64,000 nucleotides of DNA from Lachancea dasiensis. Taxonomy: Eukaryota; Ascomycota; Saccharomycetes; Saccharomycetales; Saccharomycetaceae. Each line of letters begins with the position of its first letter. Within the stretch, counting starts at the first letter, position 1. The notes beneath the pieces were generated by a model that was not told the DNA's origin, searched no databases, and saw only the letters and a program-made list of their open reading frames with translations. This document shows, piece by piece, positions 49,214-58,357 of this stretch. Location of the stretch: contig LT598458.1 of the NCBI GenBank assembly GCA_900074725.1, positions 248,001 through 312,000 of the forward strand, given 5' to 3'. The translations under genes and the position numbers were made by a program.

Positions 49214-50166
49214 TTTGCGTGATGAGTTTGTATCGTCCACAGATGTGATGATGTTATTAAATAATGGTTCAAGACTTAAATTCACATTCTGGTACTACAT
49301 CGTTATTTTCGTTTTATTTATATAAGATTTCTCTGAGTTTTTAGTCTTACTGAGGAGCTTGAGATGGGGTTATAGTTGAACATACCACTTTTCCACGTCG
49401 CCCAAAGGAAGATATCGTGTGTTTGTTAGGTTTGTCCTGCAACTGCATACAAATTTTGTTGTAGAGACGTTCAGGCTCACGATATTTCCGGCAAAGTGGT
49501 GTGGTGCGAGTCCGAAATCTGGTGATATTTTTCAACCGCATATTAGGTGAGTACAACTGACGAGTACATGGAGACAAGAGAGCCAATAGCGTACGGCCTA
49601 GAGAGTGAGGACGCCAGTGATTAGAGCTGGCCAAAGCTGCATGGATAATACGATGATAGCCATGCATAACTATGGCGAGATTTCATTTTCTTGGTTTGCG
49701 AAAACCGTCCTCAATCGCTTCTGTGCGTTCGTGGCCCTTTCATCTGTAAAATCGGACATACATGTTAGGTGGGAGGAAGTTATATAGACAGCGTGTATTG
49801 CGTGTAGCAGGAGCAGCTGAGCTTACGAATCCAACCTTCGTGCTTATTAAATTCCTTCTTTGTGCCAATCTGTCCTCTAGGCAAATGACAGAAGAATGCA
49901 AAGTGATATTCGCAACGAGGTGTTATTATGAAACAAGGCTTCCGGCTCTGGACACTCACTATCTGAGCAAATGACTTTATGGGTACTTCATTTGACACTT
50001 GACCGATCGGTCCTTCGTTTTCACTACCCAGCCTTTTCGTTTCACCTAAAAAACACAAACCACTTTGCGTTTGTCCGTCACCTACGAGGAACCCAATTCT
50101 TGCCTGCACTGCACGATACCCGCTCGTGGTTCTACCTTATCCGGAAGCTTCTCCTCGCAGAGCTTC
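49214..50166. other. COX26-VBA4 intergenic region
   Basis: About 950 bases, one of the longest gene-free stretches here. It contains several unrecognisable open frames of 60-109 codons on both strands (for example minus 49347-49667 and minus 49780-50109). None has visible family features, and they overlap one another. I see no tRNA or snoRNA signature and no terminal repeats. Confidence 0.4.
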
Positions 50167-51963
50167 CTATTTTGTTCTATCCACCGACGTATGCAACCTA
50201 TGCTCTTGAATAAAGGCGCAACTGATTCCAGTCAATACGATAGCTGCTAGACAAAAGTTAAAGGTAGCTCTACACGCCAAATGGTAACACTCGACCAGCG
50301 TAGACTGTATAAATAATGGCGCACCGTTGTGTATCCATTCAGCAGAATGAGCCGCCCTTGATATAAACCCCCTTAGCTCCGATTCGGGATGCTCTTTAGA
50401 CACCAAACTTAATACTTTCCGGTTCAATTGCGCATTCAAACAGTTACGGAATATAGCGGCACCAATTGATACCCCCAAGGTGCAGCCCGTAGAACGAAAG
50501 GCGTATGAGATAGACGTTGTTGCAGCTTGATGTTCATGAGGAACCGCGGCGATCATTGCCAACAGTGTCACAGTAATTAGCACAGACACACCAAATCCGG
50601 GAACAGCTTGTAAAGAGTATTGTTGCCAGGTAGGCATCGCAGCAGTAATGAAGTTGATTTGGACCTGTCCCAAAATGGCGACTGCACAGCCCATCATTGT
50701 AAACCAGTAGTATTTTCCAGTGCGCTTCATATAGTAACCAGCTCCTAATGAACCACCGGCAATGCTAAAGAAGCTCGGCAAAGCTCTTTCACCAATCGCT
50801 GTAGGTCCCATGTTCATGACGCTTGACCAATAAACGGGCAGGTAAAAATTCGTTGTTATCATCCCCATAACCGAGAAGAAGTTTCCCAAGCTGCCAGCCA
50901 AAACTGATCTTTCTCCTAAGAACGTTATCGGCAAAATTGGATCCACTGCTACATAAACTTCCACACAGACAAAAATCGCGCCCGCTACGAGAGTTACACC
51001 GCACAGTAGTACGAACGATTTGGAGTCGTATGGGATCTCCTTTCCTCCTAGGGAAGATGTGAGCATAAAGAAGAAGAGAAATCCCACCAAGGTGACCCCT
51101 CCTTGCCAATCAAGGTTTTTCAAGTCTTGGGTCCAATGGTGCGAGCGGTTTTTTTGGGCAGGCCGTTGAGGCAGGTTCAAATACAGAGTAATTAGCGTGC
51201 AACTAATGACGCAGATTGGGATTTGCATGAGGAATGCCATTCTCCAGCCCCCACCGTGTTCATTGAAAAAACCTCCAACGAGTCCTCCACAGCTCGTACC
51301 AGTAGCGAAGAACAGGTTACAAATTCCTTGATACAGAGCACGATCTCTCAATGGAACAATGTCACTGGTGGTGATACTGGCCATTGAAGTCAGTCCACCC
51401 CCACCAATTCCTGCGATAAAGCGTCCAACGACCAAACACCACAAGTTTTCACTGAGTCCGCAAATCAAACAACCTACACCAAAGACAACGTTACTAAAAA
51501 TTAGCAATGGTTTACGCCCCAGAACATCCGAGATCTTCCCATAGAGTGGCTGAAAACATGACGTAGACAGCAAATAGCCAGTTGCGATCCAAGAAATGTT
51601 TGGTAAAGCATTGAACTCCGAGGCAATATGTGTCATCAGCGTCGAGACGATGGTGTTGTCTAGGGCAGCAAGAAAGATGCCTAAATACATAGATGTCATA
51701 ATAATCTGGATCTTGGCATGCGATAGTTCAGACCTATCCTTGCTCTGTAGTGCAGTATGTTCATTATCGCTTTCGATTGTTGTGGTGCTGACGTTTACGC
51801 CTCCCCCAACATTGCCTTTGAAAGTGGATCCGTAATCAGAAGATTTAGGAGTCGATTGTTGGACATGACCTTGTAATTCACCTGCGATCACACCAGCTAA
51901 TCCGCTATAGGGGCCCTGGATCTGATCGAGCTCATCCGAGGCGGGTAAATCCGAGGTGGACAT
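50167..51963 (-). CDS. VBA4: MFS transporter of the DHA2 / vacuolar basic amino acid family (VBA4 position)
   Basis: A predicted 14-span major facilitator, DHA2 subfamily. Members include the vacuolar basic amino acid transporters Vba1-Vba4. The 598-residue product has an acidic/Ser-rich cytosolic N-terminus of about 85 residues, then the first span (IIMTSMYLGIFLAALDNTIV). Motif A follows in GKISDVLGRKPLL, then the glycine-rich GRFIAGIGGGGLTSMASITT and repeated hydrophobic spans up to FNFCLAAIVLTGISCAFIQ. S. cerevisiae VBA4 (YDR119W) sits at this position but is longer (768). The length here is closer to Vba1/Vba2-type proteins. Substrate and membrane are not shown by the sequence. Confidence 0.85.
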   Translation of the reverse strand: MSTSDLPASDELDQIQGPYSGLAGVIAGELQGHVQQSTPKSSDYGSTFKGNVGGGVNVSTTTIESDNEHTALQSKDRSELSHAKIQIIMTSMYLGIFLAALDNTIVSTLMTHIASEFNALPNISWIATGYLLSTSCFQPLYGKISDVLGRKPLLIFSNVVFGVGCLICGLSENLWCLVVGRFIAGIGGGGLTSMASITTSDIVPLRDRALYQGICNLFFATGTSCGGLVGGFFNEHGGGWRMAFLMQIPICVISCTLITLYLNLPQRPAQKNRSHHWTQDLKNLDWQGGVTLVGFLFFFMLTSSLGGKEIPYDSKSFVLLCGVTLVAGAIFVCVEVYVAVDPILPITFLGERSVLAGSLGNFFSVMGMITTNFYLPVYWSSVMNMGPTAIGERALPSFFSIAGGSLGAGYYMKRTGKYYWFTMMGCAVAILGQVQINFITAAMPTWQQYSLQAVPGFGVSVLITVTLLAMIAAVPHEHQAATTSISYAFRSTGCTLGVSIGAAIFRNCLNAQLNRKVLSLVSKEHPESELRGFISRAAHSAEWIHNGAPLFIQSTLVECYHLACRATFNFCLAAIVLTGISCAFIQEHRLHTSVDRTK

Positions 51964-52406
51964 GTTTAAAGCTTATCGTGTTCCGTCCTAGCTTGATACC
52001 CTGAGCCTTAACTCTCAGTGAATAGAAATTTTTAATCTTTTGTTGAATTTATATGCCTCAGGAATCGTGTTTTAGTTTATGACTCAACCAGGACGAATGC
52101 TCCTTGTATGCCATTCGGTTAACGGGCTAAACAGTTAAGATGCTTTTTAATATTTCATTTTCCTTATCTATGACTGATAATGATCACCTGAAGATTAAAC
52201 CAGAAGACATGAAGGCACTCCATACATTAAACAAAGTACAGCCTCTCGATATCATCTAGCTTTTAGCAGTTTCCTTGATAATTTTGTTGTAGTGATTGAA
52301 ACTGTTACAAATAAGAGTACCCGTTAGTTACGAAATTACAATTAATTAATCTGCAAACTCCCCTAGCTATACATACCTGGCTGAAGAGACTTTCTCTATC
52401 AACTTC
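51964..52406. other. Intergenic region SUL2-VBA4
   Basis: About 440 AT-rich bases upstream of the VBA4-type gene and downstream of SUL2. No open frame of note and no recognised regulatory site beyond general TATA-like sequence. Confidence 0.4.
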
Positions 52407-55004
52407 TTAAGCAGGACCTTCTTTGAGATCCCATCGAGAAAAATCAGGCATTTCCAAATGAAAAAATGGCGTGTTGGTGCCCGTAGCGGTATAGACGCTA
52501 GACGATTGATGTTCTTCGTCGTCGCTTCTAGAGGAGGACCGCAAAACGTGGTAGCTTGAATGGCCAGCTAGCAGTGATTCGTCCGCGAACTCCTCATTGA
52601 CAGTTCCAAAACCCACGTTGATTAGACCACGTTTAATCCACGGAGAGATAATGCCACTAAAATGAAACTCGACCTGACGGTCAGCATATTTGCTGACAGC
52701 TTTACGCAGGTCCACCAGCGTCTGAAGGCCCGTAGAATCCGTCTGTGCAACCTGTGACCAATCCAGGGCTATTACGCGCAAAATTGGGCGCTCATCGCGT
52801 GGGCGTTCACCGAGACTGTTTTCATAAAAACCAAAGCGACCTTGGGACTTGGAGACCAGTTTTTGCAAAAATCTTGGAGGAGTCCACTCGCCAGGATCAT
52901 TCCAACGCTTGTGTGCATCCAAACCTGTGTAAGAAACCTTCCCACGACGAGTTTGACGTACCACTTCATCAAAAATCAAGTTGTACAAGCGAGAACAGTT
53001 GACGTAGGTCCAGCTTTCGCTGGGACGGAAAACAATGACACCAGGAGGTGGGGGGCGGATGGTAACACCAGGATTTGTCTCTCTATTATTTTGGTTGAAT
53101 GGAACCCACTTTGTATGGAATGTGACCAAAGAATCGGGTCTACTTCTAGGTTCTAAAGCCTTTGTGGTCTCATAGTCCCCAGAACCTGGAACCTTGAAAT
53201 CGGTTTGGCCCTTGAGCTTATAATCTCTAGACTCATCAGAGTGAGATTGATAAAAGTTCACGCCACCGTCATTCAAAGAAGTCTCGTCGTCACTTATCAC
53301 CACTGGGTTAAGCACCTCAGCAACTTCCACCCGGCCCAAGAAACGACCACTGGGGAAAGCCACCTTCCAAAGCAGAGTCGCCATGGACCAACAGATAGCG
53401 AAATAAATGCCATTTTCAATGCTGCTGAAGACGGTGATAAAAACAGTGGCAATGAAGCAGATAAAGTCTAATGGATTTGTACGGTAGAAGCTCCAGGTAG
53501 TTTTGTAGGATGCCACCAAATCGCTTACAGCGTGGATGATAACAGCACTCAAAGTTGCCTTAGGGATAAATTGAAATGCAGATGTCAGACAATAGATGGC
53601 CAGTAGCACACAGGCACCTGAGAAAAGACCGGATAGCGGTGTGCTTACATTACATTTGGCCTTCAACGCAGATCTTGAAAACGAACCAGTGGCAGGGTAG
53701 GCGTTGAAAAAAGTCCCAATCAAGTTCGTAGCGCCAATGGCAACAAGCTCTTGGTCGGGTACAACACGATAATCATTAACTCTACCAAAAGATTTGGAGA
53801 TTGCAATGTGTTCTAGCAAAAGGACAATAACAGAAGCGGGTAGATCTGGTGCTATCTTGGACAAGAGGCCCTCTGGAACGGTTGCAACGCCAACTTCTTG
53901 CAACCCTGAAGGGACAGTTCCTAGCAAAGAGATTGGAGCTTTTTCCTTGTGACGCGAGATACCCCAGGCAATAGCTGTAAAAACGATGATAATCACAGCG
54001 TTTCTCAGAGCCTGGGTGTAAAAGAAAACTTCGTTCCAAATTTTGGTGGTTCTTGGGCGCTTGGAGTAACGTTCAACCAACCTGGGACCCCCAGTGTTGC
54101 ATCCCCATTTCCAAACGTAGAGGAGAAATAGAGGAATCAATCCAAATGCAGCATCTAATTTAGTATCAGGAAGGTGTTTCAAGGTGTTAATGATCACTTT
54201 GTAAGTGCTAGTACGAGTGTTCACCTTTTTGTTATACCCCATGAGACCAGGAACTTGACCCGCGATAATATTGAGAGCTGAGCCCGTCATAAAACCACCA
54301 ACGGCCGTGGCGGATATCAACTCTACTAGGAACCCAAGTCGTAAAAGCCCAACCGCAGTCGCGATGATACCACACAATAGCGCAAGCGCTGTGGCGATGG
54401 TTGGCCCGGTGATGTCAGTGTCATCGGGTAAACGTGCTGTCACAGATGCGACAACCTTCGCAGTCTGTAGCGACATCACCGCAACTGGTCCAATACACAC
54501 ATCCTTACTTGTTGCGAAAAAAGAATAGATGAAAGCACCGATAAAAGAGGAGTAAAGTCCATACTGTGGAGGCAATGTTGCAATCTGAGCGTACGACATC
54601 GATTGAGGAACTAGGACACAGCCAACAGTGATACCTGCGACCAAATCTTGGTATAACCAACGTCCGTTGTAGTGATGAATCCATTTTAAAAAAGGAAACA
54701 AATTGTAAAAGTAGTCACCAACACGGCCCAGCGTGAGGTTGGGTCTAATGGTTGTGTTGAACCATTCGGGAATCTCGACCTTGGACTCCTCATAGGCTGC
54801 TATGTGCGTTATGGAACCGGCGATCGAGGCAGGAGGATACGAGTGTGGCGACTTTCCATTTTTATCGAGGCCATCGTCACGCTGCTGCTGGTTGGAGGTA
54901 CTTTCTTCACCGCTGTAGCTAGCAATTTCTTCCCTAGCAGTGGCTTTACTTTCGTCCTTCTTGCCAAGACCGTACTCTGCCTCCAGGGCATCGAGGTTAG
55001 ACAT
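52407..55004 (-). CDS. SUL2: High-affinity sulfate permease (Sul1/Sul2, SulP/SLC26 family)
   Basis: Plasma-membrane sulfate/proton symporter feeding methionine and cysteine synthesis. The 865-residue product (S. cerevisiae Sul2 893) has a cytosolic N-terminus. The SulP signature lies near residues 130-165: AGITVGCVLVPQSMSYAQIA, TLPPQYGLYSSFIGAFIYSF. Multiple spans lead to about residue 560 (for example SVIVLLLEHIAISKSFGRVN, NLIGTFFNAYPATGSFSRSA). A C-terminal STAS domain follows (RVIALDWSQVAQTDSTGLQT near residue 748). The single gene corresponds to YLR092W by position. A CTGTGGC element lies upstream. Confidence 0.96.
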   Translation of the reverse strand: MSNLDALEAEYGLGKKDESKATAREEIASYSGEESTSNQQQRDDGLDKNGKSPHSYPPASIAGSITHIAAYEESKVEIPEWFNTTIRPNLTLGRVGDYFYNLFPFLKWIHHYNGRWLYQDLVAGITVGCVLVPQSMSYAQIATLPPQYGLYSSFIGAFIYSFFATSKDVCIGPVAVMSLQTAKVVASVTARLPDDTDITGPTIATALALLCGIIATAVGLLRLGFLVELISATAVGGFMTGSALNIIAGQVPGLMGYNKKVNTRTSTYKVIINTLKHLPDTKLDAAFGLIPLFLLYVWKWGCNTGGPRLVERYSKRPRTTKIWNEVFFYTQALRNAVIIIVFTAIAWGISRHKEKAPISLLGTVPSGLQEVGVATVPEGLLSKIAPDLPASVIVLLLEHIAISKSFGRVNDYRVVPDQELVAIGATNLIGTFFNAYPATGSFSRSALKAKCNVSTPLSGLFSGACVLLAIYCLTSAFQFIPKATLSAVIIHAVSDLVASYKTTWSFYRTNPLDFICFIATVFITVFSSIENGIYFAICWSMATLLWKVAFPSGRFLGRVEVAEVLNPVVISDDETSLNDGGVNFYQSHSDESRDYKLKGQTDFKVPGSGDYETTKALEPRSRPDSLVTFHTKWVPFNQNNRETNPGVTIRPPPPGVIVFRPSESWTYVNCSRLYNLIFDEVVRQTRRGKVSYTGLDAHKRWNDPGEWTPPRFLQKLVSKSQGRFGFYENSLGERPRDERPILRVIALDWSQVAQTDSTGLQTLVDLRKAVSKYADRQVEFHFSGIISPWIKRGLINVGFGTVNEEFADESLLAGHSSYHVLRSSSRSDDEEHQSSSVYTATGTNTPFFHLEMPDFSRWDLKEGPA

Positions 55005-55228
55005 ATTAACAATGGGAATGGGTAGCTACGTTTCACAAAAACTCTGCTGTTGAAGCGATAAAAGTATGTCTTTTCAATCAGCCTGGCCCACTCAACCTTG
55101 GTGATGTTCTCAGGTTGGCGTGGGTTCTGCTAAAGCTCCACCATGCTTCATATATAGTGCTTCTTGATTTTGTAATGCGCTTCTCTTCATCTATCACCAC
55201 CACAACCACGAAGTCACTGACTAAAAGG

Positions 55229-55235
55229 CTGTGGC
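55229..55235 (+). promoter_or_regulatory. Possible Met31/Met32 site upstream of SUL2
   Basis: CTGTGGC matches the core of the known Met31/Met32 element AAACTGTGGC, 225 bases upstream of the SUL2 ATG. Sulfate permease genes are Met4 targets in S. cerevisiae. A 7-base match alone is weak, and no neighbouring TCACGTG was seen. Confidence 0.35.
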
Positions 55236-55259
55236 AGCACTCGTTCAGATGCTACTTTG

Positions 55260-57269
55260 CTAGTTTTGATGTGTAAGCACCACATCCACATCACTGTCGT
55301 CGTTCTCACATGACATTTCATGTATTGCCATACAGTCGCCATAATGAACTGAAAGAATAGGTCCTGAGGGAAAAACCCTAACTAATTTAGCTGCAGCTTC
55401 AGTCTGCATAAGAATTTGCGATTTCGATGCCACGAGTGTGAGCTTGGAAGCTATGAGATTGGACGGAATGACTTCCAATGTAGACACCAGTGAATGAACA
55501 TTCGCTGTTCCTGATTCGGTTTCGTGTAAAACGACGAGCTTTAATGAAAAGTCATTACATTGAAGAAATGTGGCATCAACAATGGCAGATGAGATAGAGG
55601 AGCCGAAGGTCGATACAGGCGAAGTAGTTGTTGCTGCCACTGATTGAAGTGGTAGCACAGATACTTGAAGGTTGCTTGTCCCAGGGCTGGCCGTAAAAGC
55701 GACGAAGAGGGACCCCGATTCATCGCATGTCGCATCTAGCATGAGTGAAATGGGCTTAGGATGACTTATTGAACCACCCTCGGTCGAAGAAACATCGATT
55801 AGTTCCAACACCCATGGCTTGGTGTATACTTGGTCGATACGATGTGAGCACGTGACCACGGTGTCTTGGACTCTACTATGTAGCGACTGGATTTGACTAC
55901 TGGCGACTGGCGCGTCGGCCACCCTCCAGGTTTTTTCGAGATACTCTCGTATCTGAAGTGCGGCCCCTTGACGACCGATTGGCTTCTTGTAGTCTTCATC
56001 CACACATTCCATCACCACGTCGAAAAACCAATCTGCGAAACTTCCGTGTATCGCGGACTCGCGGTTTAAAGCGACAGCCCACTGAAGCACATCCTTGAGT
56101 ACGTCCTCGACAGCAGTTTTCAGTTCGTCAACTTGCGGGCTAGCCCACTTTTGTTCGTCAAATTCGTGCAATTCCGTCATTTTCTGTAGTCTCACGCTCT
56201 TGTGTACGCCCTGGAGCTTTTCACACATCAATAACAGTCTCTCGCAAGCAGGAATAATCGCCACTGCTAGTATATTACTAAGGTCTCGGTACATCCGTGA
56301 AGACAACTGTTTCCAGCGCTTGTAGTTTTTATCGCCGATACTACTGCAAAGCCAATCTTCGAGTTCTAAAGTCACATAGCCCGTAAGAAGTACCTCACAT
56401 AACTGTGTGTACAAATCTGCGTCAAACGCGTCGGTAATCCGTGTTAAAAACACGGCATATGGCTCGATCACATCAGTCTTACACACTGCGATGTTTTCAA
56501 TTAAGTATGAGCACAGAGATCGAACTTGGCCGGAGCACTTAACAAGTTCCCCCATCAAAGGAGATTCGAGTAAAGGAAGCCGTATGTACTCGATAGCCCC
56601 GTTGCTGCCCACCCCCACAAATGGTCCGTGTTTGTTCTTCGGCGGCAAAATCTTAAACATGTCAGTTATACCGCTTTCAAAGCGCACGGTGATCTGATTT
56701 CCAATATTCAAAACATATCCCGGCTTAATAGTCCCAGTGTTGCTTCCCTTGTAATGCGCCAGAAGTATAGCAGTGTCGGGCTTGGTATGCTGCCCCATAT
56801 CCCAAGACTCTAAAGGAGCCATTGAAACTTGTTTTGAATCTCGTACAATGCGAACCATGCCGGGCATTAGAGCTGGTAAATCTGTTTCCAAAGCTGCATA
56901 CGTCACTGGGAATTGATCCCATGCGCTACGCGACCAAACAGCAAAGTCGAGAGCCACATTTTCCTCGTTCTGCCAGGCAAGCACATTGATGACTTGTCGT
57001 AGATTTCCACTCGTAGCACAGTCGTAAATCTTCACTGTTCCGTTCGAGTAAAATGTCGCAAACTGTTTACCCTCGGTCTGGTCCCATTGGAATCCTATAA
57101 CTTGTTCGTGATCCTTCAGTTGGACAGTCCCAATTAGCTGATCGTCAGTCGCTCTATGTATTGCCACAGTTTTACCTCTCACTACTAGGTACAATGCCAG
57201 TTTTGGGTTCCATATCACGTCTTCGTGCTGTCCTAGCTTGGTGATTCCCTTGAGATGCCATTTCACCAT
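55260..57269 (-). CDS. APC4: Anaphase-promoting complex subunit Apc4
   Basis: Scaffold subunit of the APC/C ubiquitin ligase, part of the Apc1-Apc4-Apc5 platform. The 669-residue product (S. cerevisiae 652) starts with a WD40-like propeller: WNPKLALYLVVRGKTVAIHR, GFQWDQTEGKQFATFYSNGT, VKIYD. A long helical domain follows (LITRITDAFDADLYTQL-type sequence, DWLCSSIGDKNYKRWKQLSS). A second propeller part covers the C-terminal third. It lies upstream of SUL2 on the same strand and diverges from TMA64. The latter adjacency matches YDR118W-YDR117C in S. cerevisiae. Confidence 0.92.
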   Translation of the reverse strand: MVKWHLKGITKLGQHEDVIWNPKLALYLVVRGKTVAIHRATDDQLIGTVQLKDHEQVIGFQWDQTEGKQFATFYSNGTVKIYDCATSGNLRQVINVLAWQNEENVALDFAVWSRSAWDQFPVTYAALETDLPALMPGMVRIVRDSKQVSMAPLESWDMGQHTKPDTAILLAHYKGSNTGTIKPGYVLNIGNQITVRFESGITDMFKILPPKNKHGPFVGVGSNGAIEYIRLPLLESPLMGELVKCSGQVRSLCSYLIENIAVCKTDVIEPYAVFLTRITDAFDADLYTQLCEVLLTGYVTLELEDWLCSSIGDKNYKRWKQLSSRMYRDLSNILAVAIIPACERLLLMCEKLQGVHKSVRLQKMTELHEFDEQKWASPQVDELKTAVEDVLKDVLQWAVALNRESAIHGSFADWFFDVVMECVDEDYKKPIGRQGAALQIREYLEKTWRVADAPVASSQIQSLHSRVQDTVVTCSHRIDQVYTKPWVLELIDVSSTEGGSISHPKPISLMLDATCDESGSLFVAFTASPGTSNLQVSVLPLQSVAATTTSPVSTFGSSISSAIVDATFLQCNDFSLKLVVLHETESGTANVHSLVSTLEVIPSNLIASKLTLVASKSQILMQTEAAAKLVRVFPSGPILSVHYGDCMAIHEMSCENDDSDVDVVLTHQN

Positions 57270-58357
57270 TCTATTTGCCGTCTTGACGTAGCGATAAGTT
57301 CTCGAGCAAAGTCCCCCAGACTTTTTGTTCTCCTGATCTCCTATTTAGCTTTAATAAGCCTGTCCTGAACTACCTTGTGTTCTTTTTGGGATTGATAGAC
57401 TGGCGATGATCCAGGGCTCTTTATTATTACTGTATTAAAGCTGGCACAAATAAGTAGTCTAAACAGTTCACCAGTGAACAAGTGTGACCATGGATATAAC
57501 CTATCCGCAAGAAATGAACTCTACTACTTGCTGATGGCATTCTGAAACTCTAGTTGCAACCATCTATCATCGTCACTCCTAGCAATGCAGCATACCAGGG
57601 CATTGAAGCATGCGAGTAGTTATCCTTACAAGTTAAAGGTTACCGCTCACCTCTTTCACGATATTCGAGTTCTGCATAGGTTAAGCTCTTCCTGGAGAGG
57701 CGGAAAGCAGTAAGTGTCTTTACGGAGATGGGATTTTTCTGACAAGGCGGTTTCTTTCACCTTTCAGTTATCAACTTCGAAGCAAACTTTGTCCACTGTA
57801 CTATCTGGATTCATATTCTCCTTTTGAGAGTGCATTGAGCTATAGTCTACTGAACTTAATCGGTAACAAGGCAATGGAACATAAAAACAAAGCATTTTGG
57901 GGCATTTGTGGTGTTTACGAAGCTTAAATCGGCGAAGTCTTTAAGTACAGAAACAGAACCGCACTCTACTAAATCACGATCAGATCTTACGCGAAAAGAG
58001 TCACTGGTCTATATGTAGCATCCCAGCCCGAACGCCAACCACTGATTCTTTTTTCCGTTCAGATTCCACCAAATGGCTACGACACAGGAGCTACTCGAGA
58101 ATACCAGCCCAGTTCAAGAGCAGCTACCATGATTCGTGGGGGAACCTAAAAGTGAAGGCCATGGCTGTCAGAAGTGAAGCTCCCTTCTCTATTTAGTCAT
58201 CTTTAACGTACCTGGCGCCAGCGTTACCGTCTTCTCTCTAAGTACAATCTAGAGATTCAATGACGACGTAATGGCAAAGTGTCATTGTACCTCGCCAGTC
58301 ACTTGTTGTTCACATCCTGATCGAACAAGTGCTTTTGGGAAAGACAGTCAACCTACC
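57270..58357. other. Long divergent intergenic region APC4-TMA64
   Basis: About 1,090 bases between divergent genes, unusually long for this window. I see only tiny ATG frames, including a 19-codon one at 58073-58132 with protein-like composition (MATTQELLENTSPVQEQLP). The TMA64 phase is open from 58271. No tRNA, clear C/D snoRNA or transposon end was found. Confidence 0.4.

Noticed and set aside
49347-49667. 106-codon minus-strand frame upstream of COX26
   Set aside because: Unrecognisable, Arg/Thr-rich, overlapped by other frames; no supporting context.
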